Source: Ignavibacteriales bacterium (GTDB lineage: Bacteria; Bacteroidota; Ignavibacteria; UBA10030; SZUA-254). Taken from it: a stretch of 64,000 bases of DNA. The stretch's first letter is position 1. The number at the start of each line of letters is the position of its first letter. This document shows positions 14,591-23,355 of the stretch, piece by piece. Both the position numbers and the translations under genes were made by a program. Below the pieces are notes generated by a model, which searched no databases, was not told the DNA's origin, and saw only the letters and a list, made by a program, of their open reading frames with translations. Location of the stretch: the NCBI GenBank assembly GCA_016214905.1, contig JACRMQ010000007.1:695695-759694 (forward strand). The letters run 5' to 3'.

Positions 14591-16690
14591 TTAAAAAGCG
14601 GCAAGCTTAAGCGCCGCATTCAGAATATCATCTTCCTGAACAAGTACTGCCCGTTCAAGAATTCTTGAAAACGGTACCGGTGAATTTTTAGAGGCAACCC
14701 GCATAACCGGCGCGTCTAAATATTGAAATGCTTGTTCCGATACTATCGATACGATCTCGCCACCGAAGCCGCCGAACAATTGATGTTCATGCACCACAAG
14801 CAGCCGTCCCGTCTTCTTTACTGATCGCAATATCGAATCAACATCGAGGGGATTTATGGAACGGAGATCAATAACTTCAGCATCAATTTTATGTTCGGTC
14901 TCTAACTTCCTTGCAACTCGCAGCGAAAAATGAAGCGGAGTTCCCCACGATACAATTGTTAAATCATTGCCGGTTTTTCTAATACGGGCTTTACCGAAAG
15001 GTGTCAGATGATTTTCGCTTGGTCGCTGAGTTTTTGTGAAGAACTGGTTGTACAGAAATTTGTTTTCGATGTAAATTGTTACACCACGACTGCGCATTGC
15101 GGATCTCATCAAACCAACGGCATCATCTGCGAACGATGGCATAACAATTCTTAAACCCGGAATAGTCGCGAATGTTCCATCAAGACTTTGCGAGTGATAT
15201 AATCCGCCGCCGATATAACCGCCGGATGCAAGCCGTATAACTATGTTTGGAGTAAATTTTCCGTTTGTTCTGTAATAATCGTGTGCGCATTCTATTAATT
15301 GCTCCATCGCGGGCCAGAAGTAGTCGGCAAATTGTGCTCCTTCAATCACCACGCAAATATCATCGCGGTAACGACAAAATCCGTTTGCGGTTCCGACAAT
15401 AAAATCTTCTGCAATCGGTGCATTGAATATTCTTTCGTTGCCGAATTCCTGAAGCATCCCTTTGGTTACATTGAAAACGCCACCTTTATCTTTCGATGCA
15501 ACATCCTGTCCCCATAAAAACGTATTCTTATTTCGTCTGAATTCTTCTTTCAGTGTTTCGTTGATCGCTTCTCTTAAAGTAATCGATGGAACGTTGGGGT
15601 TAGGATGAATAGAATCGGGATCTTCCGTTATGTTTTCTATAGAAGATGGAATTACAAAGCTTGTCGCTGTTTCCGGATCGGTATCTGGTTCATTCTCAAC
15701 TTTTGTTCCGGCATCTTCCACTTTTTTTAAATTTTCATTTTCAATCGATGACAATTCTTCGTCAGAAAATAATTTTTTAACGATCAAATATTTACGGAAT
15801 CTCTTCACCGGGTCAAATCGCTGCGCGTTTGCGATTTCTTCTGGTGATCTGTATAGTTCCTGCTTGTCGGAATTGCTGTGAGAATTCATTCTAACACAAT
15901 CGGCGTGAAGAATTGCGGGACCTTTCCCGTTCTTTACATATTCAATCGCCTCCTGTGTGCCTTTCCATGAATCGAAAACATTTGTTCCGTCAATATTTAC
16001 TATCTTAACGTTTTTAAATCCGACAAAATTTTCTGAAACGATTATGTTAGCGGCTTGATCTTTATTAGGGACTGAAATTCCATATTTATTATTTTGAATG
16101 ACAAATATAACCGGCAGCATCTCTCTCGCGGCTCCGCTTATGGCTTCGTAAACATAACCTTCCGACACCGAAGAATCACCAAAGCTTGCAAATGTAATTT
16201 CATCTCCTTTGTATCTCTTTATTGCCCGTGCGACACCAACTGCATGAAGTGCGTGGTTGCCTGTTGCAGATGAAACATTTTGAATTCTGATTTCGGGCTT
16301 TGCAAAATGATTGCTCATATGTCTTCCGCCGCTCGCAACATCACTCGGTTTCGATAATCCGTTTTCAATTATTTCCTCAATGGATAAGCCCGCGGCGAGT
16401 GATGTCATGAGATCGCGGTAATATGGAAACAGAAAATCTTTTCCCTGCCGAAACGATAAGCCAAGTGCGAGTTGAATTCCTTCGTGTCCCGCGCATGAGG
16501 AATGGTACGACCAACCTTTAGCCATCCGAACATAGGTTGCAGCTTTTAAATCTAATGCCCGGCCGAGATGAATCAACGCGTACCATTGTTTAAGTTTGTT
16601 TTTCTGAATCTTTATTTGAACATCTTTCAAAGGTTCAAGTTCAATATTTTTTATTTCTGTGTTTAAAGTAGTATTCACAATTATATTCAA
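14591..16690 (-). CDS. Branched-chain 2-oxoacid dehydrogenase E1, alpha and beta subunits fused
   Basis: This is the TPP-dependent E1 of a 2-oxoacid dehydrogenase complex (probably 2-oxoisovalerate), which decarboxylates the acid and passes the acyl group to E2. The alpha part (about residues 30-335) carries the TPP motif GDSSVSEG...NNKYGISVP. A charged, Glu/Pro/Asp-rich linker (about 335-375) leads to the beta part (about 375-699), with IAEDFIVG, the GGYIGGGLYHSQS region, and the VHEHQLFGGFGGEI segment of the transketolase C-domain. Fused E1 genes of about 700 residues are common in Bacteroidota. E2 and E3 are not in the window. A decayed copy of its C-terminus lies downstream. Confidence 0.88.
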   Translation of the reverse strand: MNIIVNTTLNTEIKNIELEPLKDVQIKIQKNKLKQWYALIHLGRALDLKAATYVRMAKGWSYHSSCAGHEGIQLALGLSFRQGKDFLFPYYRDLMTSLAAGLSIEEIIENGLSKPSDVASGGRHMSNHFAKPEIRIQNVSSATGNHALHAVGVARAIKRYKGDEITFASFGDSSVSEGYVYEAISGAAREMLPVIFVIQNNKYGISVPNKDQAANIIVSENFVGFKNVKIVNIDGTNVFDSWKGTQEAIEYVKNGKGPAILHADCVRMNSHSNSDKQELYRSPEEIANAQRFDPVKRFRKYLIVKKLFSDEELSSIENENLKKVEDAGTKVENEPDTDPETATSFVIPSSIENITEDPDSIHPNPNVPSITLREAINETLKEEFRRNKNTFLWGQDVASKDKGGVFNVTKGMLQEFGNERIFNAPIAEDFIVGTANGFCRYRDDICVVIEGAQFADYFWPAMEQLIECAHDYYRTNGKFTPNIVIRLASGGYIGGGLYHSQSLDGTFATIPGLRIVMPSFADDAVGLMRSAMRSRGVTIYIENKFLYNQFFTKTQRPSENHLTPFGKARIRKTGNDLTIVSWGTPLHFSLRVARKLETEHKIDAEVIDLRSINPLDVDSILRSVKKTGRLLVVHEHQLFGGFGGEIVSIVSEQAFQYLDAPVMRVASKNSPVPFSRILERAVLVQEDDILNAALKLAAF

Positions 16691-16727
16691 ATTTGATAAT
16701 ACATAACAATTTTATAGCTCCAAGATA

Positions 16728-16743
16728 TAACAATTTTTTGTTA
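16728..16743. promoter_or_regulatory. Inverted repeat in the divergent E1/ymdB promoter region
   Basis: TAACAA-TTTT-TTGTTA lies in the 78-base gap between the divergent E1 and YmdB-type genes. It could be an operator, but it is short and AT-rich and may be chance. Confidence 0.25.
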
Positions 16744-16768
16744 AGACAAATTTCATTATATTCTTGCC

Positions 16769-17566
16769 ATGAATCAGAAAACAATAAATATCTTATTTAT
16801 CGGCGATATAATCGGAAAACCGGGTTTAGAAATCACCGAAACACTTCTCAAAAATTATATTCAAAAATACAACGCCGATATATGTATTGCAAACGGTGAA
16901 AATCTTGTTGAAGGAAAAGGAATTGATGAAAAATCTGCCGAAAAGGTTTTCTCACTTGGAGTTAATGTCATAACCGGCGGTAACCATCTTTGGGATAATT
17001 GGAATGCACGGAAACTTCTCTCAGGCAACCGTAATGTTCTCCGTCCCTTAAACTATCCTTCCGAAAATCCTGGAAACGGTTTCGTAATTTACGATCTTGG
17101 TGAAAAGGGGAAAGTGGGTGTTCTCAACTTACAGGGACGTGTTTATATGCAGCCGATAGATTGTCCTTTTAAAAAAGGAGATTGGGCGGTTGAAAAAATC
17201 AGGGAGCAAACAAAAGTGATTTTTGTTGATTTCCACGCGGAAGCCACAGCGGAGAAAATGGCACTCGGCTGGTATTTAGACGGGCGGGTGAGCGCGGTAA
17301 TTGGAACGCATACCCATGTGCAGACATCTGATGCCAGAATATTACCGCAGGGCACAGCATATATAACTGATACAGGTATGACAGGTCCTTACGATTCGAT
17401 AATAGGAATGAAAAAAGAAATTGGATTGAAGCGGTTTATCCTTCAAACAACTTTTAAATACGAAGTTGCTGCTTTTGATGTGAGATTATGCGGCGTGTTT
17501 GTACAGGTAGATGCGGAGACAGGCAAAGCGATAAAGATGGAAAGATTCTGCTTTCCGGAATTTTGA
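16769..17566 (+). CDS. ymdB: YmdB-family metallophosphoesterase
   Basis: A 265-residue member of the TIGR00282/YmdB family of calcineurin-like phosphodiesterases, which hydrolyse 2',3'-cyclic nucleotides in Bacillus and influence motility and biofilm choice there. The metal sites are in order: FIGDIIGKPG (residues 10-19), NGENL near residue 46, TGGNHLWD near residue 72, FHAEAT near residue 154, and GTHTHVQTSDAR near residue 179. Length is typical. It is divergent from E1 and stands just before folD, with which it may be transcribed; physiological role here is inferred from the family. Confidence 0.88.
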   Translation: MNQKTINILFIGDIIGKPGLEITETLLKNYIQKYNADICIANGENLVEGKGIDEKSAEKVFSLGVNVITGGNHLWDNWNARKLLSGNRNVLRPLNYPSENPGNGFVIYDLGEKGKVGVLNLQGRVYMQPIDCPFKKGDWAVEKIREQTKVIFVDFHAEATAEKMALGWYLDGRVSAVIGTHTHVQTSDARILPQGTAYITDTGMTGPYDSIIGMKKEIGLKRFILQTTFKYEVAAFDVRLCGVFVQVDAETGKAIKMERFCFPEF

Positions 17567-17637
17567 ATCGATATGAGATATTCGATGTGCGATATGAGTT
17601 CTGATACTGCAATCAGTAATTTTCGGAGATTTGGATT

Positions 17638-18528
17638 GTGTCGGCAGTGATTATTGACGGTAAGAAAATTGCGGAGGATATCAGGCATGAAATTAAACTC
17701 GAAACTGAAAAACTTAAAATCGAGAAAGGAATCATTCCGGGTTTAGCTTTTATTTTAGTCGGGGAAAATCCTTCATCTCAATCATATGTTAAGATGAAAG
17801 GGAAGGGATGTGATGAGATGGGATTTTACTCCATCACCGAAAAATTACCCACCGATGTTTCCGAAGAAAATGTTCTACAGCTTATCAACCAATTTAATCA
17901 CGACCCGAAAATTCATGGAATATTAGTTCAGCTTCCGCTGCCGAAGCATATCAGCGAAGAAAAAATAGTTGCCGCTATCGATTATAGAAAAGATGTCGAT
18001 GGCTTTCATCCTTTAAATTTAGGCCGCTTGATGATCGGACTGCCGTGTTTTAAACCATGTACACCGGCGGGCATTCAGGAATTGCTCATCAGGAGCGGAA
18101 CCGATCCGGCAGGAAAGCATGTGGTTGTGGTTGGACGAAGCAATATTGTAGGCAAGCCTGTTGCAAATATTTTCCTTCAAAAACAAATAGGTGCAAATGC
18201 TGTTGTAACAATCACCCACACAGGTGCAAAAGACATTTCTTTATTTACAAAGCAGGCAGATATCTTGATTGCGGCAATCGGGAAAGCCGAATCAATAACC
18301 GGAGATATGGTGAAACGGGGAGCGGTTATTATTGATGTTGGAATAAATCGAATTGAAGATAATTCAGTTAAATCCGGTTACCGCATTGTGGGCGATGTTC
18401 ATTTTGAATCAGCAGCAAAAGTTGCCGGTGCAATTACACCTGTTCCGGGAGGAGTAGGACCAATGACGATAGCGATGGTCTTAAGAAACACACTCTTTTC
18501 TGCTCAGAATAAAATCTATAAATTGTAA
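17638..18528 (+). CDS. folD: Methylenetetrahydrofolate dehydrogenase/cyclohydrolase
   Basis: A bifunctional one-carbon enzyme converting 5,10-methylene-THF to 10-formyl-THF with NADP. The catalytic Lys lies in SYVKMKGKGC (about residues 52-61), the cofactor site in VVVGRSNIVGKPVA (about 162-175), and the C-terminal signature PVPGGVGPMTIAM is present. The start is GTG at 17638, with GGAG about 10 bases upstream; the normal N-terminus (AVIIDGKKIA) fits. The stop lies 7 bases from the convergent phoU stop, with no obvious terminator between them. Confidence 0.95.
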   Translation: MSAVIIDGKKIAEDIRHEIKLETEKLKIEKGIIPGLAFILVGENPSSQSYVKMKGKGCDEMGFYSITEKLPTDVSEENVLQLINQFNHDPKIHGILVQLPLPKHISEEKIVAAIDYRKDVDGFHPLNLGRLMIGLPCFKPCTPAGIQELLIRSGTDPAGKHVVVVGRSNIVGKPVANIFLQKQIGANAVVTITHTGAKDISLFTKQADILIAAIGKAESITGDMVKRGAVIIDVGINRIEDNSVKSGYRIVGDVHFESAAKVAGAITPVPGGVGPMTIAMVLRNTLFSAQNKIYKL

Positions 18529-18535
18529 CAAGATA

Positions 18536-19228
18536 TTATTGCTTGTTTTTTGAATTACCTTTTTCATCAGCGTGATGTTTCACTATTTTTGCCTGTGCAA
18601 TAAATATCACTTCTTCGGCAATGTTTGTAGCAAGATCGGCAATTCGTTCTAAATTCCTGCTTACACGGATCAAATGCATTCCCGCTTCTATTGATCGTTG
18701 ATTGTTCTTCATACGTTCAATCACGCGGGTGAAAATATCTTTGTTGAAATTATCTATTGTGTCATCCATCTCCAAAACAACCATTCCTAATTTTGTGTCG
18801 GAATGAATAAAACTATCTAAAGCGTTGTGGAGCATTTGTTCCGCAATCTCTGCCATCTTCGGTAGATAGATGTACGAATCCTTTTCACACTTTGCCAACG
18901 AAAAAACCGATTCCGCAATATTCACGGCATGATCGCCTATGCGTTCAAGATCGTTATTGATTTTCAATGCCGAAAGAATCATCCGAAGATCGACTGCAAC
19001 CGGTTGTTGAAGTGCCAGAATGTCTACTATAGAATTATCAATCTCGATTTCGAGAGAATTAATTCTTTCCTCACCGTCGATTACCCGTTGTGCAATGTTT
19101 GTATCGTCGTTAAGAAGCGCCTGCAGTGAATCGTGCACCGCTTTCTCTGCCAGACTGCCCATCTTGATTAAATTGATTTTAAGACCGTCGAGTTCTTGTT
19201 CAAAATGTCGTTGCATAATCTCTTTCAA
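18536..19228 (-). CDS. phoU: Phosphate transport regulator PhoU
   Basis: A 230-residue, all-helical protein with two repeats of the PhoU three-helix domain (about residues 10-110 and 120-215); each holds the conserved ERIGDHAVNIAE / ERIADLATNIAEE metal-contacting motif. PhoU restrains the PhoR kinase when phosphate is plentiful through contact with the Pst transporter. It is the last gene of the pst unit on this strand, downstream of a small membrane ORF and pstB. A start at Met5 is also possible. Confidence 0.93.
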   Translation of the reverse strand: MKEIMQRHFEQELDGLKINLIKMGSLAEKAVHDSLQALLNDDTNIAQRVIDGEERINSLEIEIDNSIVDILALQQPVAVDLRMILSALKINNDLERIGDHAVNIAESVFSLAKCEKDSYIYLPKMAEIAEQMLHNALDSFIHSDTKLGMVVLEMDDTIDNFNKDIFTRVIERMKNNQRSIEAGMHLIRVSRNLERIADLATNIAEEVIFIAQAKIVKHHADEKGNSKNKQ

Positions 19229-19240
19229 TAAAAAGTATTG

Positions 19241-19363
19241 CTAGTTATTCCCAAAGTCGGAAAATCTTCTTTCAATTATTTCCATCCATTTAGGAAAATT
19301 CTTCATGGTAAAATATGTTAAGGCAAGTGCCGATATCGTGATGATAACATTTATAATGAGCAT
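19241..19363 (-). CDS. Small single-pass membrane protein between pstB and phoU
   Basis: A 40-residue frame with a good ribosome binding site (AAGGA about 9 bases before ATG at 19363). Residues 2-19 form one hydrophobic helix; the rest is soluble and amphipathic with both basic and acidic residues. It fills the otherwise empty gap between pstB and phoU in the same direction and ends 13 bases before the phoU start. Such a peptide could modulate PstCAB or PhoR signalling, but that is inference; no family is recognised. Confidence 0.55.
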   Translation of the reverse strand: MLIINVIITISALALTYFTMKNFPKWMEIIERRFSDFGNN

Positions 19364-19381
19364 AACTTTTGTTCCTTGTTT

Positions 19382-20143
19382 TTATCCGAATCTGCCTGTG
19401 ATATAATCTTCGGTCTGTTTTTGTTTTGGTGTCGTGAAAATCTTTTTCGTCTCGTCATATTCAATTAAACTGCCTATGTAAAAGAAAGCGGTGTAATCGC
19501 TCACGCGTGCGGCTTGCTGCATGTTGTGTGTAACAATGACGATTGTATAGTTCTCTTTCAACTCGTAAATAAGTTCTTCAATTTTTGCAGTAGCAATCGG
19601 ATCCAGTGCGCTCGCAGGTTCATCCATCAAAAGAACGTCAGGATTAACTGCTAATGCACGTGCGATGCAAAGCCGTTGCTGCTGACCGCCGGAAAGCGCA
19701 AGTCCGCTTTTTTTCAGATCGTCTTTGACTTCATTCCATAGCGCCGAACGTTGTAAACTCTGTTCTACAATTTCATCGAGAACTTTTTTATCGTGCAATC
19801 CATTAATTCGGGGACCATACGCTACGTTATCGTAAATAGATTTTGGGAATGGATTAGATTTTTGGAAAATCATTCCAACCTTTTTCCTTAACTCAACAAC
19901 ATCAATGCCGTTATGGTATATATCGGTTCCGTCAATTAAAACCGAACCATCTATTTTTGCGTTATCAATAAGGTCGTTCATCCGGTTAAGAGAGCGGAGG
20001 AAAGTGGATTTACCGCAACCCGATGGACCGATCAACGCGGTAACACGGTTTACCGAAATATCGAGCGAGATATTCTTTAGCGCGTGTTTTTCTCCGTAAT
20101 GGAGATTGAGATTCTTTGTTATAATTTTTGTTTCAGTCGTCAT
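19382..20143 (-). CDS. pstB: Phosphate ABC transporter ATP-binding protein
   Basis: A complete ABC ATPase of 253 residues: Walker [13 protein letters not shown] (about 38-49), Q-loop [10 protein letters not shown], signature [15 protein letters not shown], Walker [14 protein letters not shown], and the switch His in VTHNMQQA. The [16 protein letters not shown] segment and the RMNDLI stretch are PstB-specific. It powers phosphate uptake through PstCA. The gene lies 2 bases after pstA. Confidence 0.96.
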   Translation of the reverse strand: MTTETKIITKNLNLHYGEKHALKNISLDISVNRVTALIGPSGCGKSTFLRSLNRMNDLIDNAKIDGSVLIDGTDIYHNGIDVVELRKKVGMIFQKSNPFPKSIYDNVAYGPRINGLHDKKVLDEIVEQSLQRSALWNEVKDDLKKSGLALSGGQQQRLCIARALAVNPDVLLMDEPASALDPIATAKIEELIYELKENYTIVIVTHNMQQAARVSDYTAFFYIGSLIEYDETKKIFTTPKQKQTEDYITGRFG

Positions 20144-20145
20144 AC

Positions 20146-21042
20146 TTATATCGCTTTTGCCCGCAATCTGTATCGTAAAAATACAGTCGAAAAATTTAAA
20201 AGAAACGTTAACGCAAGCAAAACAAGAGCCGTTGCGTATTGGATACCAATTGTCGCTTCAACATCTGTGGATTGAGTCGACATCACATAAAGGTGGTAGC
20301 CGAGCTGCATGAATTGATCTGATAGCGACGACGGAAGATGAGGCAGAAAATATGCAACTCCGGTAAATAGAATCGGTGCTACCTCGCCCGCGCCACGACC
20401 CACTGCCAATATTGCACCTGTTAGAATTCCGGTGTATGCGTTAGGTAGAACTACTTTTATAATCGTTTGAAATTTTGTAGCGCCAAGCGCGAGACTTCCT
20501 TCCCGTAAATCTCTCGGAACTGCCCGCAGCGATTCTTCAACAGAAACAATCACAACTGGAAGTGTTAAGAGTGCCATGGTAAGACTTGCCCAGAGAATAT
20601 TCGGCTGACCCCAATGCAACTGCGCGTCTCCTGAAATAAATTTGTCGATACCACCACCCACGAATTGTACAAAGAATCCAAGTCCGAAAAGTCCGAAAAC
20701 AATTGCAGGAACTCCCGCGAGAGTGTTCACCGCAAAGCGTATCAGCTTTGTGAAGATTGAATTACGGTTTGCATATTCACTGAGATATATTGCGGTGATC
20801 GTCCCGATTGGAACTGCCGCTACCGACATAATGAGAACAAGCAACACAGTACCGATAATGGCGGGGAATATTCCGCCCGCCGTCATACCTTCAGCAGGTG
20901 CGCCGGTAAGAAATTCCCAGGATATCTTTCCCCACCCGCCTCTGATGATTTCAAACAACATGAAACCAATAACTGAAACGATCAGCAGGGTTGCCGCGGC
21001 AGTTGAAAAGACAAACATCCATCCGATAATTTTCTTTTTCAT
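20146..21042 (-). CDS. pstA: Phosphate ABC transporter permease PstA
   Basis: A 298-residue inner membrane permease with six hydrophobic segments and the EAA-type loop ([20 protein letters not shown]) that docks onto PstB. The [18 protein letters not shown] stretch is typical of PstA. It overlaps the end of pstC by 4 bases and precedes pstB by 2 bases, so it is translated as part of the operon. Confidence 0.94.
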   Translation of the reverse strand: MKKKIIGWMFVFSTAAATLLIVSVIGFMLFEIIRGGWGKISWEFLTGAPAEGMTAGGIFPAIIGTVLLVLIMSVAAVPIGTITAIYLSEYANRNSIFTKLIRFAVNTLAGVPAIVFGLFGLGFFVQFVGGGIDKFISGDAQLHWGQPNILWASLTMALLTLPVVIVSVEESLRAVPRDLREGSLALGATKFQTIIKVVLPNAYTGILTGAILAVGRGAGEVAPILFTGVAYFLPHLPSSLSDQFMQLGYHLYVMSTQSTDVEATIGIQYATALVLLALTFLLNFSTVFLRYRLRAKAI

Positions 21043-22166
21043 GCGGTTCCCTGAAATTTCTTCTGGAGTTTATTTCGGACATAAAACTCGGCGACTGCAT
21101 TCAATATAAATGTAAAGACGAAGAGGATAGAACCGATGAAAAATAAAACGTTGTAATGTGTATCGCCGAAGACAACCTCCGCCATCTCTGCGCCGATAGT
21201 TGCCGACATTGTGCGAATTGGTTCAAAGAAATCGATCGACATCAAAGCGGCATTGCCAGTTGCCATCAGAACGATCATAGTCTCGCCGAATGCGCGTCCA
21301 ACACCAAGTAGAAGCGCAGCGAACACGCCCGGAGTTGCCGCAGGTAAAACGACGAAAAGCGCTGTTTGCCACTTGGTTGCACCCAGCGCCAGACTCGCTT
21401 CGGTCATAAATTTTGGAACAGCCGAAAGAGCATCCTCCGTCACACTGTAAATAATCGGTATGGCGGCAAGAGAGAGAGCAATACCTCCGACGAACGCGTT
21501 AAGTCGGTACTGGTATCCGAAAAGATTTTGGAATAAACTTGCCAACGTAACAAGCGCGAAAAATCCGATTACAACGGATGGGAAGCCGGAGAGAAATTCA
21601 ATCGCCGGTTTAAGGAATTCCCTTAGTTTTCTCGGAGCGAAGAACGATGTGTACAAAGCGGCAAGTATCGCTATCGGTGCGCCTATAAGAACTGCAATAA
21701 ATGTTACTTTAAAACTTCCGACAATTAACGGAAGCAATCCATATTTTGGATTTTCTGAAACGGGCTGCCACTCATTGCCGAGCAAATTCTTGGCAGTCGC
21801 ATCACCTTCGGAGCCGGATGATTCCACCGATTTATTTTTCTGCTCGGTAACAGTCTCGCTTGCGGCAGATGATTCTTCGCCGTAGGTTTCCTGAACTAAT
21901 TCAGTGTTAGTGGTAGATGTTTGTTTGGTGGGTGAAAATATCGGCGCCGCTTCACGGAAGACAAATATAAAAATCAAAACTATGACTGCAAATGAAATGA
22001 ACGATACGCCTTTGATTATTTTCTCAGCAATAAATTCACCGAAACGAAAACGTTTTTTCAGATTTATATTTCCGCCGACAATTTTGGATGCGGTATAATG
22101 ATGGGCGGATGATCGTGTGTTTCGATCAGTTGAGATACCGTTCGTTTGTGTTCTGTTTAGAAGCAA
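21039..22166 (-). CDS. pstC: Phosphate ABC transporter permease PstC
   Basis: The permease core (about residues 145-370) has the SGFPSVVIGFFALV segment and the EAA loop [21 protein letters not shown]. Compared with the usual 300-320 residues it is longer (375): the N-terminus has about 45 extra residues before TM1, and a low-complexity Ser/Thr/Glu stretch (about residues 78-125) lies between TM1 and TM2, on the periplasmic side. A four-unit Pho-box-like array lies 68 bases upstream of its start, giving pstCAB its own phosphate-responsive promoter. Confidence 0.93.
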   Translation of the reverse strand: MLLNRTQTNGISTDRNTRSSAHHYTASKIVGGNINLKKRFRFGEFIAEKIIKGVSFISFAVIVLIFIFVFREAAPIFSPTKQTSTTNTELVQETYGEESSAASETVTEQKNKSVESSGSEGDATAKNLLGNEWQPVSENPKYGLLPLIVGSFKVTFIAVLIGAPIAILAALYTSFFAPRKLREFLKPAIEFLSGFPSVVIGFFALVTLASLFQNLFGYQYRLNAFVGGIALSLAAIPIIYSVTEDALSAVPKFMTEASLALGATKWQTALFVVLPAATPGVFAALLLGVGRAFGETMIVLMATGNAALMSIDFFEPIRTMSATIGAEMAEVVFGDTHYNVLFFIGSILFVFTFILNAVAEFYVRNKLQKKFQGTA

Positions 22167-22216
22167 TTTGTTTTTTTACGACATGATGTTATGATGTATA
22201 CTATTATCCTGCATAA

Positions 22217-22225
22217 CAATCTATA
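22217..22225 (-). promoter_or_regulatory. Probable -10/-7 element of the pstC promoter
   Basis: Read on the minus strand this is TATAGATTG, similar to the TAnnTTTG element of Bacteroidota promoters and placed about 9 bases downstream of the Pho-box array, as at the porin gene. Position rather than exact sequence supports it. Confidence 0.4.
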
Positions 22226-22232
22226 TAATAAA

Positions 22233-22277
22233 GATTACCGGCAGGTTATTGCAATGTTAAGAAATTGTTAAGAAATG
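22233..22277 (-). promoter_or_regulatory. Pho-box-like array of four 11-bp units upstream of pstC
   Basis: On the minus strand four units follow at exact 11-bp steps: CTTAAC, CTTAAC, AATAAC, GGTAAT; the first two units are identical over all 11 bases. PhoB/PhoP regulators bind direct repeats with an 11-bp period (TTAACA in Bacillus). The same array, in the same order, lies before the porin gene. It should bind the PhoB encoded nearby and activate pstCAB. Confidence 0.75.
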
Positions 22278-22343
22278 AGGGGTTTATTGGGAAATTGAAG
22301 AGGTAGTCGCGGGACTGAAATCTGTGGCTACCGCTTAATCCTT

Positions 22344-23168
22344 TTATTTCACCGGAAAATATCCAACCTTTGTTACAATCTCTTGTCCTTCTTTGCTCAA
22401 TATCCAATCGATGTATTCTTTCATAACGCCGGTTGGTCTGCTGCGTGTGTACATGTAAAGGTAGCGGGAGATAGGATAATCACCCGACTTCACATTTTCT
22501 TCTGTAGGTGGATACGCAGTTGAGTTGGCGTCTTTTTTGACTTTGAGAATGTTAATTCCTTTTGCGTATGCCTCACCACCGTATCCAATACCGTATTTGT
22601 CTTTCGAAACTGCATTCACCACCGCGGCTGTACCGGGAAGCGTTTGGACCGATGGAGCAAAATCTTCGCTATCCAAAACGTTGTCTTTGAAATAAACATA
22701 AGTGCCGGAACTGTTTTCCCGTCCGTACACAATTATTTTTGCATCAGGTCCGCCAACTTGTTTCCAGTTTGTTATATTACCTGTGTAAATATCTTTAAGT
22801 TGTTGAAGAGTTAATTCAGTCACTGGATTATTTTCTCGCACATAAATAGCAAGACCATCTTTTGCCACTTTTATTTCAACACCGAGGGTATTGAACCGCT
22901 GCTTTAGTTTCTCTTTTTCAGATTTTTTCATCGGTCGCGAGGCATTGCAAATATCCGTTGTGCCGTTGATGAGCGCCGAGATACCGACACCCGATCCACC
23001 GCCCGTTACCTGCACGGTAACATCGGGATGTTTCGACATATACAACTCAGCCCACCTCTGAGCAATAATCACCATCGTATCGGATCCCTTTACTGTGATC
23101 GTTTCATTTTTTTGCGAGAAACCAAATGCAATTATACCTGTCAATAAGATTAATATGTTTTTTATCAT
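22344..23168 (-). CDS. pstS: Phosphate ABC transporter substrate-binding protein
   Basis: A periplasmic phosphate-binding protein (274 residues) with a signal peptide (about residues 1-18, MIKNILILLTGIIAFGF). The mature part begins with VKGSDTMV, then TGGGSGVGISALINGTTDI and the GRENSSGTYVYFK segment, whose Ser/Thr/Arg residues bind phosphate in this family. It lies between the porin and pstC genes; a 187-base gap with an imperfect inverted repeat separates it from the porin. Confidence 0.93.
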   Translation of the reverse strand: MIKNILILLTGIIAFGFSQKNETITVKGSDTMVIIAQRWAELYMSKHPDVTVQVTGGGSGVGISALINGTTDICNASRPMKKSEKEKLKQRFNTLGVEIKVAKDGLAIYVRENNPVTELTLQQLKDIYTGNITNWKQVGGPDAKIIVYGRENSSGTYVYFKDNVLDSEDFAPSVQTLPGTAAVVNAVSKDKYGIGYGGEAYAKGINILKVKKDANSTAYPPTEENVKSGDYPISRYLYMYTRSRPTGVMKEYIDWILSKEGQEIVTKVGYFPVK

Positions 23169-23194
23169 TTTATATGTCTCCTATAAGTTTATTA

Positions 23195-23320
23195 AATATC
23201 AAATTCTAATATCGAAACTCTAAACAAATCCGAATTATCAAATTCTAAGCATTCGTTGTTCTTTGAAGAATTAGGATTTAGAATTTGTTTAGGATTTCGA
23301 ATTTCGTGTTTCGGATTTTT
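23195..23320. repeat. AT-rich imperfect inverted repeat between the porin and pstS genes
   Basis: The left part (ACTCTAAACAAATCCGAA and AAATTCTAAGC) is repeated inverted on the right (TTAGGATTTAGAATTTG, TTTAGGATTTCGAATTTCG). It resembles short AAATTCTAAATCCTAAAC repeats dispersed in many bacterial genomes; a shorter related patch lies at 58150-58206. No Pho-box is seen here, so pstS may be read from the porin promoter. Confidence 0.5.
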
Positions 23321-23355
23321 TCTGCTCATTGTTCTCTCTATAAACAAATCAATTC

